Source: Thiogranum sp. (lineage in GTDB: Bacteria > Pseudomonadota > Gammaproteobacteria > DSM-19610). Taken from it: 64,000 nucleotides of DNA. Below the pieces are notes generated by a model. The model made no database searches. It worked only from the letters and a program-made list of their open reading frames with translations, and was not told the origin of the DNA. Both the position numbers and the translations under genes were made by a program. Location: NCBI GenBank assembly GCA_024102665.1, contig JAGFJP010000092.1:62001-126000 (forward strand). The letters are read 5' to 3'. Positions 55,380 to 63,761 of this stretch are shown here, piece after piece. How positions within the stretch are numbered: the first letter of the stretch is position 1; each line of letters begins with the position of its first letter.

Positions 55380-56792
55380 CTACCTGCCGACATCCATTTC
55401 CAGTTCCTTGATCTTGCGGGTCAGGGTGTTCCTTCCCCAGCCGAGCAGTCGCGCGGCGTCCTGGCGGCGTCCACCGGTCCTTGCGAGTGCAGCTTCGATC
55501 ATGATGCGCTCGAAAGCCGGCAAGGCCTCATTCAACAGACCCTCGCCGCCATCGGCAAGCTGGCGGTTTGCCCAGTTCTTGAGCGCCGCTTCCCACCCCT
55601 GCCCGACCGGGCTGTCAAACGCCTGGGGATCGCGCAGTTCGCTGGGAAGATCGTCGATGCGGATTTCCTGCCCGGGGGCCATCACGGTCAGCCAGCGGCA
55701 CAGGTTCTCCATCTGCCGGACGTTGCCTGGCCAGTCCAGGCGCTTCAGGTAAGCGGCCACATCCGGTAGAAGAATTTTTGCCTCGACGTTCAGTTCCCGC
55801 GCCGCGCGGCGCAGGAAGTGCTCCATTAATAACGGAATATCCTCGCGTCGTTCACGCAGCGACGGCAGATGCACACGGATCACGTTCAGGCGGTGAAACA
55901 AATCTTCCCTGAAAGTGCCTTCCTTGACGCGCTTCTCGAGGTTCTGGTGCGTCGCCGCGATGATGCGCACGTCGACCTTGATCGGCGTATGTCCGCCCAC
56001 TCTGTAGAATTCACCGTCGGCCAGGACGCGTAACAGACGGGTCTGCATTTCCGCGGGCATGTCACCGATTTCATCGAGGAACAGGGTTCCGCCGTCGGAT
56101 TGCTCGAAGCGTCCGACGCGCTGGCTCTGTGCGCCGGTGAAAGCGCCGCGCTCGTGGCCAAACAATTCCGACTCCAGCAAATCACGAGGAATCGCTGCCA
56201 TATTCAACGCCACAAACGGCTTGTTGGCGCGCGGGCTGTGGCGGTGCAGCGCCTTGGCGACAAGCTCCTTGCCGGTACCGGACTCGCCATTGATCAACAC
56301 CGTGATATTGGAGCGTGACAGGCGTCCGATGGCTCTGAACACTTCCTGCATCGCCGGCGATTCACCGATGATTTCCGGAACCTCTGTGGCCGCCGCAGGA
56401 CCGTGTCCGCTTTTGACAGCGCGACTGTGCTCGACCGCCCGGCGGGTCAGTTCCACCGCATCGTCGACATCGAACGGTTTGGGCAGGTATTCGAAGGCGC
56501 CGCCCTGGTACGCCGTGACGGCGCTGTCCAGATCCGAATGCGCCGTGATGATGATCACCGGCAGATCCGGATAACGCTCCTGGATCTTTTTCAGCAATTC
56601 AAATCCGTCCATCCCCGGCATGCGAACGTCGGTGATCAGTACGTCCGGCTTGCCACGCTCAAGAGTTTCGAGAATGCCGCTGGCGCTGGAGAAACTCTTG
56701 ACGTCCATTTGCGCCTTTTCGAGCGCTTTTTCCAGCACCCAGCGAATGGACTGATCATCGTCAATCACCCAGACGCTTTCCCGTTCAGCCAT
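55380..56792 (-). CDS. ntrC: Nitrogen regulation response regulator NtrC
   Basis: 470 residues. Receiver domain with D55 (LITDVRMPG) as phosphorylation site, sigma-54 interaction AAA+ domain with Walker A GESGTGKE, the GAFTGA loop and a Walker B variant (GTLFLDEIGDMP), and a Fis-type helix-turn-helix at the C-terminus (RRQDAARLLGWGRNTLTRKIKEL). Start at the ATG 56790-56792, overlapping ntrB by 8 bp. Activates sigma-54 promoters under nitrogen limitation. Confidence 0.97.
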   Translation of the reverse strand: MAERESVWVIDDDQSIRWVLEKALEKAQMDVKSFSSASGILETLERGKPDVLITDVRMPGMDGFELLKKIQERYPDLPVIIITAHSDLDSAVTAYQGGAFEYLPKPFDVDDAVELTRRAVEHSRAVKSGHGPAAATEVPEIIGESPAMQEVFRAIGRLSRSNITVLINGESGTGKELVAKALHRHSPRANKPFVALNMAAIPRDLLESELFGHERGAFTGAQSQRVGRFEQSDGGTLFLDEIGDMPAEMQTRLLRVLADGEFYRVGGHTPIKVDVRIIAATHQNLEKRVKEGTFREDLFHRLNVIRVHLPSLRERREDIPLLMEHFLRRAARELNVEAKILLPDVAAYLKRLDWPGNVRQMENLCRWLTVMAPGQEIRIDDLPSELRDPQAFDSPVGQGWEAALKNWANRQLADGGEGLLNEALPAFERIMIEAALARTGGRRQDAARLLGWGRNTLTRKIKELEMDVGR

Positions 56793-57843
56793 TGTTGATC
56801 TCCAGCGGTAGATAAATCGTGAACACCGTCTGTCCGGGTTCACTGGTGAACTCGATAATGCCCTGATGCTGATTGATCAGGGACTGCGCGATGGACAGCC
56901 CCAGGCCGGTGCCATCGGCACGGCCCGTGACCATCGGGTAGAAAATATTCTGCTGCAGCTCCGCGGGTATGCCGGCGCCGTCGTCGATGATGTCGATGCG
57001 TGCCGCGAGCTTGTAGCGATGATGGCCAATGGTGAACTGGCGCTCGGTGCGGGTGCGCAGGATGATGCGCTGCGCACCGGCCTGGGCGGCATTTCGCACA
57101 ATGTTGAGAAACGCCTGAATCAACAGCTCGGCATCGGCTGACAGTTCCGGAATGCTCGGATCATATTCGCGAACGATACTCAGTCCCTGGTGGCGTTCCG
57201 CGTCCACCAGGCTTCTCACATGCTCAAGCACCTGGTGAATGTTTATGGGTTGCCTGTCAGGCACGTTGTTCGGCCCGAGCATGCGGTCGACCAGGTTTCT
57301 GAGTCTGTCCGCCTCGCCGATGATCACCTTTGTGTACTCCTTCAGCTCCGGACCCGCAAGCTCGTGGTCAAGCAATTGTGCTGCGCCGCGCAACCCACCG
57401 AGCGGATTCTTGATTTCGTGCGCCAGACCGCGTAACAGTTCGCGTGCGGAGCGCTGTTGGGTCAACAGCAGTTCTTCGTGGGCGATTCGCAGTTGACGAT
57501 CGACTTGCATGATTTCCAGCAAAAGGTTTTCCCGATCAAGGGGTGTCACCGTAAAGGCGACGGTTATGCGCGTACCCGGGGCGGTGTACAGCTCGAGTTC
57601 CCGCTCGGTAAAAGGCACCTGGCTGCGCAACGCGTCAAACAGTCGCTCTTTCAGCGTCGGCGCGTGCACCACTTCCGGCCAGCACTGGTTCTTGACCTGG
57701 CGACGGCTGACCTCGAACAGATTCTCTGCCGCGGGATTGAGGTAGCGCAGCCGCAGCTGTTCATCCAGCAGCACAACAGCGGTATTCAGCGCTTCGAGAA
57801 GCTGTGTCGGGCGACTCTGCTCTTGGTCCGGGCTCAAATGCAT
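56785..57843 (-). CDS. ntrB: Nitrogen regulation sensor kinase NtrB
   Basis: 352 residues, cytoplasmic. PAS domain (1-115), then the H-box with H142 (GLAHEIKNPLGGLRG), N-box and G-boxes (DDGAGIP, GTGLGLSIAQSL). GAGGTG 6 bases upstream supports the ATG at 57843 over the TTG at 57867. Kinase/phosphatase for NtrC, controlled by PII. Confidence 0.96.
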   Translation of the reverse strand: MHLSPDQEQSRPTQLLEALNTAVVLLDEQLRLRYLNPAAENLFEVSRRQVKNQCWPEVVHAPTLKERLFDALRSQVPFTERELELYTAPGTRITVAFTVTPLDRENLLLEIMQVDRQLRIAHEELLLTQQRSARELLRGLAHEIKNPLGGLRGAAQLLDHELAGPELKEYTKVIIGEADRLRNLVDRMLGPNNVPDRQPINIHQVLEHVRSLVDAERHQGLSIVREYDPSIPELSADAELLIQAFLNIVRNAAQAGAQRIILRTRTERQFTIGHHRYKLAARIDIIDDGAGIPAELQQNIFYPMVTGRADGTGLGLSIAQSLINQHQGIIEFTSEPGQTVFTIYLPLEINNG

Positions 57844-57953
57844 GAACACCTCATGTGCAATAAACAAACCAGTTTCTGAATTCTGCCTCGCGCCAGCGAG
57901 AGCGGCGCTACCCTGCTGAAATCAATCGTATAAACAATTGGTTAAATGCGTTT

Positions 57954-57969
57954 TGCACAGTCGTTGCCG
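57954..57969 (-). promoter_or_regulatory. Sigma-54 -24/-12 element before ntrBC
   Basis: Read on the minus strand: CGGCAACGACTGTGCA, giving GG-N10-GC with the invariant dinucleotides in place and two or three departures from the consensus TGGCACg-N4-TTGCa. Predicted start near 57942, about 100 bases before ntrB. Confidence 0.55.
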
Positions 57970-58030
57970 GAACAGGAGGATTCGCAATGGGTGCGATTAA
58001 GGTGCGCATGCACGGAAAGGCTCCGTAAAG

Positions 58031-58047
58031 CGCACCATTATAGTGCA
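58031..58047 (-). promoter_or_regulatory. NtrC binding site upstream of ntrBC
   Basis: Minus strand TGCACTATAATGGTGCG matches the NtrC consensus TGCACY-N5-GGTGCA at all but the last base. Its centre is about 97 bp upstream of the predicted sigma-54 start, the normal enhancer distance. Confidence 0.7.
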
Positions 58048-58090
58048 TACTTACGGGGAAGGTAACCGGGCGTCGCCGGTCGGGAACCGA

Positions 58091-58675
58091 TCAGTTTGCC
58101 GGGGATGCGGGCTTCGATGGCGGCTTTGGGCCGTGGGGGAAATTCTGCGACATTCGGTGCAGATAAAAGCGCACACTCTCGCTGCTTTTGAGCACGTTAC
58201 CCGCCGCATCGGTGACCACGACCCGCACATCGTGCGCGCCACGGTCGAGGTTCTCGATGGTTGCCCTGGGAACACTGAGCGGCTCGCCGATCGCCTTGCC
58301 GTCGAGATAGAACTGGAACCGATGCCCGGCAGCCTCGTTCAATCCAGGATTGAGCGCTGCCTGCACCTCGACGGTCCCGGTATTGTCGCGCACCGTGCCT
58401 TCCTGGGCGGGTTGCGTAATCGCCAGGCTCTTGTAACCGCCGCTCCCGGGTTGATCACGGTTTCCGTCAGTCGGGCTGTCAATGGTAATCGGTTTGAAAT
58501 CCGGCGCCGGGTAGGTGCTTAACGGTGGCAGGTCGACTTGTTTGCCATCGCCCCCCGGTTCATCGGTATAGACAACATTCCCGTGCTCATCGACGGACTT
58601 GTAAACAGAGGCCGCCAACGCACCGCCGCACAGGCTGGTCGAAATGGCGAATAAAACAATCTGGACTACGTTCAT
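58091..58675 (-). CDS. DUF4124 domain protein
   Basis: 194 residues with a signal peptide (about 1-21). DUF4124 domain at the N-terminus of the mature protein (VYKSVDEHGNVVYTDEPGGDGKQVDLPP), then a beta-sandwich-like region with GTVEVQAALNPGLNEAAGHRF and a Pro-rich tail. Commonly found between glnA and ntrB in gammaproteobacteria; function unknown. Periplasmic by signal peptide. Confidence 0.85.
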   Translation of the reverse strand: MNVVQIVLFAISTSLCGGALAASVYKSVDEHGNVVYTDEPGGDGKQVDLPPLSTYPAPDFKPITIDSPTDGNRDQPGSGGYKSLAITQPAQEGTVRDNTGTVEVQAALNPGLNEAAGHRFQFYLDGKAIGEPLSVPRATIENLDRGAHDVRVVVTDAAGNVLKSSESVRFYLHRMSQNFPHGPKPPSKPASPAN

Positions 58676-58734
58676 GACCCCGATCTCTTTATTGGCTTTT
58701 CACCACCTTAGTCCCTGCCCGTCCGCCATGCAAG

Positions 58735-58764
58735 CTGAAAAAAACGCCTCCCGAAGGAGGCGTT
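58735..58764 (-). terminator. Intrinsic terminator after glnA
   Basis: Minus strand: AACGCCTCC, loop TTCG, GGAGGCGTT, then a run of T. Nine perfect base pairs with a stable UUCG tetraloop. It separates glnA from the DUF4124 gene. Confidence 0.93.
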
Positions 58765-58811
58765 AACGATCTGAAAAACCGTCTGAAATTCGAATTTCGG
58801 CGGTATATGCT

Positions 58812-60221
58812 TCAGAGGCTGTAGTACATGTCGAACTCGACCGGATGCGTTGTCATACGGATCCGCGTGACTTCGCTCATCTTCAGATCGATGTAGGCAT
58901 CGATCACGTCATTGGTGAACACGCCGCCCGCGATGAGGAACTTGCGGTCTGCGTCCAGCGCGTCCAGCGCCTGGTCCAGCGCATAACACACCTGCGGGAT
59001 GCTGGCTTCTTCTTCCGGCGGCAGGTCGTAGAGATCCTTGTCCATGGCATCGCCGGGATGGATCTTGTTCTGGATACCGTCAAGGCCGGCCATCAGCATG
59101 GCGGAAAATGCCAGGTACGGATTCGCCGTCGAATCCGGGAAACGCACCTCGATGCGGCGCGCCTTGGGGTTTGCCACGTACGGAATGCGGATCGAGGCGG
59201 AGCGGTTACGGGCCGAGTAGGCCAGCATAACCGGGGCTTCGAAACCGGGCACCAGGCGCTTGTACGAGTTGGTCGACGCATTGGTGAACGCATTCAGGGC
59301 GCGGGCGTGCTTGATGATACCGCCGATATAATAGAGCGCGATGTCAGACAGGCCGCCGTATTTCTTGCCACTGAACAGGTTCTGGCCGTTCTTGGCCAGC
59401 GACTGGTGCACGTGCATGCCGCTGCCGTTGTCGCCGACCAGGGGTTTGGGCATGAAAGTCGCCGTCTTGCCATAGCTGTGGGCGACGTTCCAGATCACGT
59501 ATTTCAGAATCTGCACTTCGTCGGATTTGCGCACCAGGGTATTGAATGCGGCACCGATCTCGCACTGGCCCGCAGTCGCCACTTCATGGTGATGCACTTC
59601 AACCGGGCAGCCCATTTCTTCCAGCGCCAGGCACATTGCACCGCGCATGTCGTGCAGGGAATCCACCGGCGGCACCGGAAAGTATCCACCCTTGACGGTA
59701 GGACGGTGTCCGATGTTGCCATCTTCATAGACACGCTCGGCGTTCCAGGAAGCCTCATCGGAATCGACCTTGTAGAAAGCGCCGCTCATGTCCGCGCCCC
59801 AGCGAACGTCGTCGAGGATGAAGAATTCGTTCTCCGGACCAAAGTAAGCCGTGTCGGCAATTCCGGTTGACTTCAGGTAGGCCTCGGCGCGCTTGGCAAG
59901 GGAACGCGGGTCACGCTCGTAACCCTTCATGGTCGAAGGTTCGAGAATGTCGCAGCGCAGATTCAAGGTGGGCTCGTCGGAGAAAGGATCAAGCACAGCC
60001 GTGGTGGTATCCGGCATCAGCACCATGTCGGATTCGTTGATGCCTTTCCAGCCAGAAATACTGGAACCGTCGAACATTTTGCCGTCTTTGTAAAAAGCGG
60101 CGTCGATCTGGTTTGTCGGCAAGGTTACGTGCTGTTCCTTGCCGCGGGTGTCAGTGAAACGCAGGTCGACGAATTTGACCCCGTTATCCTTGATGAGCTT
60201 GTTGACCTTGGTTGCGGACAT
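58812..60221 (-). CDS. glnA: Glutamine synthetase, type I (adenylylated form)
   Basis: 469 residues, exactly the enterobacterial GSI length. Makes glutamine from glutamate, ammonia and ATP. Motifs [16 protein letters not shown], the metal-binding GPENEFF and HVHQSL, and the adenylylation loop with its Tyr in [14 protein letters not shown] precedes the ATG. It is transcribed from the sigma-54/NtrC promoter upstream and ends in a strong terminator. Confidence 0.98.
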   Translation of the reverse strand: MSATKVNKLIKDNGVKFVDLRFTDTRGKEQHVTLPTNQIDAAFYKDGKMFDGSSISGWKGINESDMVLMPDTTTAVLDPFSDEPTLNLRCDILEPSTMKGYERDPRSLAKRAEAYLKSTGIADTAYFGPENEFFILDDVRWGADMSGAFYKVDSDEASWNAERVYEDGNIGHRPTVKGGYFPVPPVDSLHDMRGAMCLALEEMGCPVEVHHHEVATAGQCEIGAAFNTLVRKSDEVQILKYVIWNVAHSYGKTATFMPKPLVGDNGSGMHVHQSLAKNGQNLFSGKKYGGLSDIALYYIGGIIKHARALNAFTNASTNSYKRLVPGFEAPVMLAYSARNRSASIRIPYVANPKARRIEVRFPDSTANPYLAFSAMLMAGLDGIQNKIHPGDAMDKDLYDLPPEEEASIPQVCYALDQALDALDADRKFLIAGGVFTNDVIDAYIDLKMSEVTRIRMTTHPVEFDMYYSL

Positions 60222-60340
60222 ACCGTTCTCCGAAAATAGGAATAGTTAATGGATGATGTTTTCCCGATCGAGGTTCAAAGTACCGGGCGAAAACCGAATA
60301 CACTGCCGACTACCGGGCGCCGGAAATTGCTCCTGAAAAG

Positions 60341-60356
60341 AGCATGAATTGTGCCA
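60341..60356 (-). promoter_or_regulatory. Sigma-54 -24/-12 element of glnA
   Basis: Minus strand TGGCACAATTCATGCT: perfect -24 box (TGGCAC) and ATGC at -12, GG-N10-GC spacing. Start predicted near 60329, leaving a leader of about 108 bases. Confidence 0.85.
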
Positions 60357-60368
60357 CTGGAAAAATAT

Positions 60369-60374
60369 ATTATA
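60369..60374 (-). promoter_or_regulatory. Possible sigma-70 -10 element upstream of glnA
   Basis: A perfect TATAAT on the minus strand in an AT-rich stretch, upstream of the sigma-54 promoter, would parallel the E. coli glnAp1/glnAp2 arrangement. No convincing -35 box is found at 16-18 bp. Confidence 0.35.
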
Positions 60375-60419
60375 CTTCATACGGATACAGAAATTCTGTT
60401 GTCCTTTGCTGGTATTGTA

Positions 60420-60467
60420 CGCATCGCTATGGTGCACAATTTTCACTAGATGCATTAAAACAGTGCA
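60420..60467 (-). promoter_or_regulatory. Two NtrC sites upstream of glnA
   Basis: Site 1, 60420-60436 (plus strand CGCATCGCTATGGTGCA), and site 2, 60451-60467 (TGCATTAAAACAGTGCA), both fit the dyad TGCA-N9-TGCA with one or two changes from TGCACY-N5-GGTGCA. Centres are 31 bp apart (three helical turns) and about 98 and 129 bp upstream of the sigma-54 start. Site 2 abuts the stop codon of the CDF gene. Confidence 0.8.
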
Positions 60468-61625
60468 TCATGGCCTGAAACTCACCCTCACCGATCCAAC
60501 TTCGGGCAGACGTTTCGCAGCCCGCTCGATATCGAGGATCAGGCGTTTCGGGTCGGGATTTCTCTCGAACACGGACAGGGGCAACAACAGATCGATCTGC
60601 AGCTGTCCGTGCAGATAGTGCAGCGTAACCTGGTCGGCATCGACGTCCACCAGATCCGCCCACTGCGCCTGCAGGCGCTCGATCAGTGTATTGCGTAACG
60701 GAAGGTGATCGCACGGCGACTCGAGTTCGTCGTCCTCGGGATCGATGTGCACCGTGACATCGGTGACCTCTTCGATGCGCTCCAGCAGGCGGCGGCGCAC
60801 GGTGTCGCCGATCTGGTGACCCTCGGATACGCTGACGCGTGGATCAACCTGGATATGCAGGTCTACCAGCGCATCCCCGCCGCTGCGGCGCGAGCGCAGC
60901 ATGTGCAGCGCGCGCACGCCATCGACGGCGAAAACCTCGTTGCGGATCTCATCGACCACTTCCGGTTCCAGTGCCGTGTCGATGAGCTCTTTGGTGCTGG
61001 AGCGCACCAGGTCGAAACCGATTTTGGCGATCATCACCGCGACCGCGATCGCCGCCACGGCATCCAGATAGGTATAGCCCATCATGGTACCGCCGACGCC
61101 GATAACGACCACCACCGACGATATCGCGTCGCTGCGGCTATGCCAGGCATTGGCTATCAACATGTTCGAACGCAGCTTCCTGGCGACGTGCATGGTGTAG
61201 TGATAAATCGCTTCTTTTGCGATCACCGAGACGATAGCTGCCGCCAGGGCCATGATTCCCGGCTGCATCAGCAGTTCCGGCTGATTCATGCGCTGCACAG
61301 ATTCATATGCGACACCTACGGCAACAACGATCAGGGTAAGACCCAGGCCAACTGTCGCCAGCGTCTCGATACGTCCATGCCCGTAAGGATGATCTTCGTC
61401 CGCCTCGCGATGCGAGTGTTTGGCCGCGTAAATCACCACGAAGTCAGTGCCCAGATCCGAGAGTGAATGCAGGCCATCGGCGATCAACGCCTGTGAGTTC
61501 GCCGCCCAGCCAACGACGATTTTGATAACGCCCAGCAACAGGTCGACCACGGAACCGACGAGCGTGACTTTGCGAACTTCGCGATAACGCGCGTTGTGCA
61601 CCGCGTCCTGTGCTGTTGTTGCCAT
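60468..61625 (-). CDS. Cation diffusion facilitator (CDF) transporter
   Basis: 385 residues, inner membrane, six predicted helices. Metal-site motifs HSLSDLGTDF (helix 2) and HSRSDAIS (helix 5) supply the Asp/His cluster that binds Zn or Fe in FieF-type carriers. A cytoplasmic ferredoxin-like CDF domain spans about 210-295, followed by an additional 90-residue C-terminal extension not present in FieF (about 300 residues). Exchanges metal for protons; the ion cannot be decided. Confidence 0.9.
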   Translation of the reverse strand: MATTAQDAVHNARYREVRKVTLVGSVVDLLLGVIKIVVGWAANSQALIADGLHSLSDLGTDFVVIYAAKHSHREADEDHPYGHGRIETLATVGLGLTLIVVAVGVAYESVQRMNQPELLMQPGIMALAAAIVSVIAKEAIYHYTMHVARKLRSNMLIANAWHSRSDAISSVVVVIGVGGTMMGYTYLDAVAAIAVAVMIAKIGFDLVRSSTKELIDTALEPEVVDEIRNEVFAVDGVRALHMLRSRRSGGDALVDLHIQVDPRVSVSEGHQIGDTVRRRLLERIEEVTDVTVHIDPEDDELESPCDHLPLRNTLIERLQAQWADLVDVDADQVTLHYLHGQLQIDLLLPLSVFERNPDPKRLILDIERAAKRLPEVGSVRVSFRP

Positions 61626-61632
61626 GATTCAG

Positions 61633-61863
61633 TTATTCTTCGCCGACACGGATGCTGATAATAATTTCGTCGTCCTGTTCCTGGATGCCCAGTACTTCGT
61701 GGCCGTTCACGCGACACCACGCCGGGATGTCGTGCAACGCACCCGGATCCGTGCACACCACCGCAAGCGTATCGCCCGTAGTCAGGGCTTCAACTTTCTG
61801 TTGCGTGCGAATCACAGGCAATGGACAGAGCATGCGCCGCGCATCGAGCTGGTGTTGCGTCAC
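61633..61863 (-). CDS. TusA family sulfur carrier protein
   Basis: 76 residues. The sulfur-accepting cysteine lies in the LCPLPVIR motif (CPxP) near the N-terminus. TusA-type proteins pass persulfide sulfur between rhodaneses or desulfurases and sulfur-using enzymes. Its start overlaps the stop of the PP-loop gene by 4 bp, so the two are probably functional partners. Confidence 0.92.
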   Translation of the reverse strand: MTQHQLDARRMLCPLPVIRTQQKVEALTTGDTLAVVCTDPGALHDIPAWCRVNGHEVLGIQEQDDEIIISIRVGEE

Positions 61864-62903
61864 AGATACCAGTCCTTCGGAATAGCATCGCCGGCCATCG
61901 GCGCTACCTGCAGGGTCTTGCTGTCACCTTTGCGCATGTTCACCTGCACATCCACCCGGTCCGAATCGCGCCCCTGGCTGAATCTGGCGGTCAGGCGTGC
62001 CGCCAGCAGCAGGTCATCATCATTGACGTCACCGTCGACCAGAACCAGCGGGCCATTATGACTGATTGTCACCAGATTCGTGTACTGCTTTCGATAGCCT
62101 TGCAGGAATTTGTTCTCGCCGTCTTCGCGGCCGACAATCAGTTTGAAATGCGGCCGCGGCCGCAGATGGCGCCCGACTTTCAGCAGCATGATGTCGTCGA
62201 GCTCGTAACGCCGGTCGCCGCGAGCCCGCCACAGATCCGCAAGCTTGTGCGAATACTGTGCGTCGGTGAGAAAACAGCAGCCGCCGGCCGGTTGCGCGTA
62301 GTCCTCGAATCCGAGCTCGGCGGCGAGCGCCATCTGCGGTTTGCGCGAACGTCCTTCAAAACCGTACAAGCGTTCGCGATCCACCCAGCCCTCGCGTTCG
62401 GGGAGCGTCGGCGGCAGGTTTTTCGCGCACAGCGGCCGTAGCAGAAGTTCGTCGGCGCCGGATTCTTCCGCAATCACCGGCATGGTCGCCTTGCGCTGCG
62501 ACATGGGGCGCTGGCCGATGACCTCGCCCGTAATGATAAAGTCGAATCCCTTGCGCTCGACCCACTCCCTGGCCTTGCGCACCATGAACACCTTGCAGTC
62601 CAGACAGGGATTGAGATTGGCGCCGTAACCGTGCTTCGGGTTGGCGACGATATCCTTGTATTCCTCGATGATATCGATGATATGCAACTTGATGCCGAGT
62701 TGCTCGGCAACCCACAAGGCATTATTGCGTTTCGGTCGGGCCTTGTCCTTTTTGCGGATGGCATGGGTATGGCCTTCCACACAGAACCCTGTGTAGAAAT
62801 TGATCCCTTCGACATGGATGCCTTGTTGCTGGATCACCCTGGCAGCGAGCAGGGAGTCCAGACCGCCCGATATCAAGGCCGCCGCTTTGCGAGGTTGTTG
62901 CAT
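61860..62903 (-). CDS. ThiI/MnmA-like PP-loop ATPase, putative tRNA thiolation enzyme
   Basis: 347 residues. N-terminal PP-loop SGGLDSLLAARV for ATP-dependent adenylation, cysteines in NPCLDCKVFM and a GGCCFL segment, and a C-terminal domain (about 230-347) that resembles a nucleic-acid binding module. It resembles ThiI-like sulfurtransferases lacking the THUMP domain. Coupling to a TusA protein supports sulfur transfer to RNA, but the modified base is not known. Confidence 0.75.
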   Translation of the reverse strand: MQQPRKAAALISGGLDSLLAARVIQQQGIHVEGINFYTGFCVEGHTHAIRKKDKARPKRNNALWVAEQLGIKLHIIDIIEEYKDIVANPKHGYGANLNPCLDCKVFMVRKAREWVERKGFDFIITGEVIGQRPMSQRKATMPVIAEESGADELLLRPLCAKNLPPTLPEREGWVDRERLYGFEGRSRKPQMALAAELGFEDYAQPAGGCCFLTDAQYSHKLADLWRARGDRRYELDDIMLLKVGRHLRPRPHFKLIVGREDGENKFLQGYRKQYTNLVTISHNGPLVLVDGDVNDDDLLLAARLTARFSQGRDSDRVDVQVNMRKGDSKTLQVAPMAGDAIPKDWYL

Positions 62904-62987
62904 GGCCGCTCTGAAAAATTTTTACGAGAGCGGCTATTGTAGCCCAAGCGGGCGATACCATTGAGGCAGGTTTAAAAAGGGATTGCC

Positions 62988-63048
62988 AGCCCGCTTTTCT
63001 CATCGCCCTTCTACTGCGACGGCCGAATGGCAGCGAGAAATGAGGGCT
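62988..63048 (-). terminator. Imperfect hairpin after the gene at 63047-63622
   Basis: AGCCC-gct-TTTCTC pairs with GAGAAA-tga-GGGCT around a loop of about 33 bases. A short T-run follows about 10 bases after the stem on the minus strand. It begins at the stop codon of the upstream gene. Weak terminator or processing hairpin. Confidence 0.3.
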
Positions 63049-63622
63049 AGTGGCGGCGCGTGTCGTCGGGATCCGAGGGCACCGGGATGCCGTCGGTCTG
63101 GCGAATGATTTCCCGGTAGGCGCTCTGGCTGCCGGTTTCCGCCCATAGCTCGGCCGCGGCAAGCGGTTCCAGCACCGGCTGGCCGGACAGCCCGCGCATC
63201 GCCTGCAGCACATCCATCGCCCGCACGAACGCCTCCGCCAGACGACTGAACATGCTCTCGCATTTGTTATCAACCAGTGTGCCCAGCTGATCGTAAGCCG
63301 TACGTCCGATACGCACGAAATAACTCACGCGCACCATGCGACGCTCCGCGATTTTCGGGAAAAGGCCGGAAAAGAGCAGGCATTGGTCGCCAACATCGCG
63401 CAATATGTCCGCTTTCTGACCGCATGCCTGTTGCGCCTGCAAAAATTCCAGAGCGATCACTTTCTGCGCAAGCTCAGGCCGCTCGGCAAACCGCATGAGA
63501 AGAAATACCAGATAGGATTCAATGGCTTCATCGAGATGATGGTGGCAGGCATCCTGCGCTTCGGAAACCAGCGCATGCCATTGGGCCAGATCTGTCGGTT
63601 GCAGGACCAGTGACGACATCAA
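63047..63622 (-). CDS. Conserved protein of unknown function
   Basis: 191 residues, predicted all-helical, no signal peptide or membrane helix. Contains a run of hydrophobic and acidic helices (HHHLDEAIESYLVFLLMRFAERPE, MVRVSYFVRIGRTAYDQL). I do not recognise a domain with a known activity. It lies divergent from glyQ, 139 bp away. Confidence 0.65.
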   Translation of the reverse strand: MMSSLVLQPTDLAQWHALVSEAQDACHHHLDEAIESYLVFLLMRFAERPELAQKVIALEFLQAQQACGQKADILRDVGDQCLLFSGLFPKIAERRMVRVSYFVRIGRTAYDQLGTLVDNKCESMFSRLAEAFVRAMDVLQAMRGLSGQPVLEPLAAAELWAETGSQSAYREIIRQTDGIPVPSDPDDTRRH

Positions 63623-63761
63623 TTAACTCCGGTCTTTAACGATGTTAATCGGCTAGCGGCCGTTGTGCGACCCGCTTAAAACTTAGACCACTAGAATTAC
63701 TGGATTTTCCCCCTTCAGCCTACATACCGGACGCGCCTCAGGCTATACTGCGCGCCTTTCA

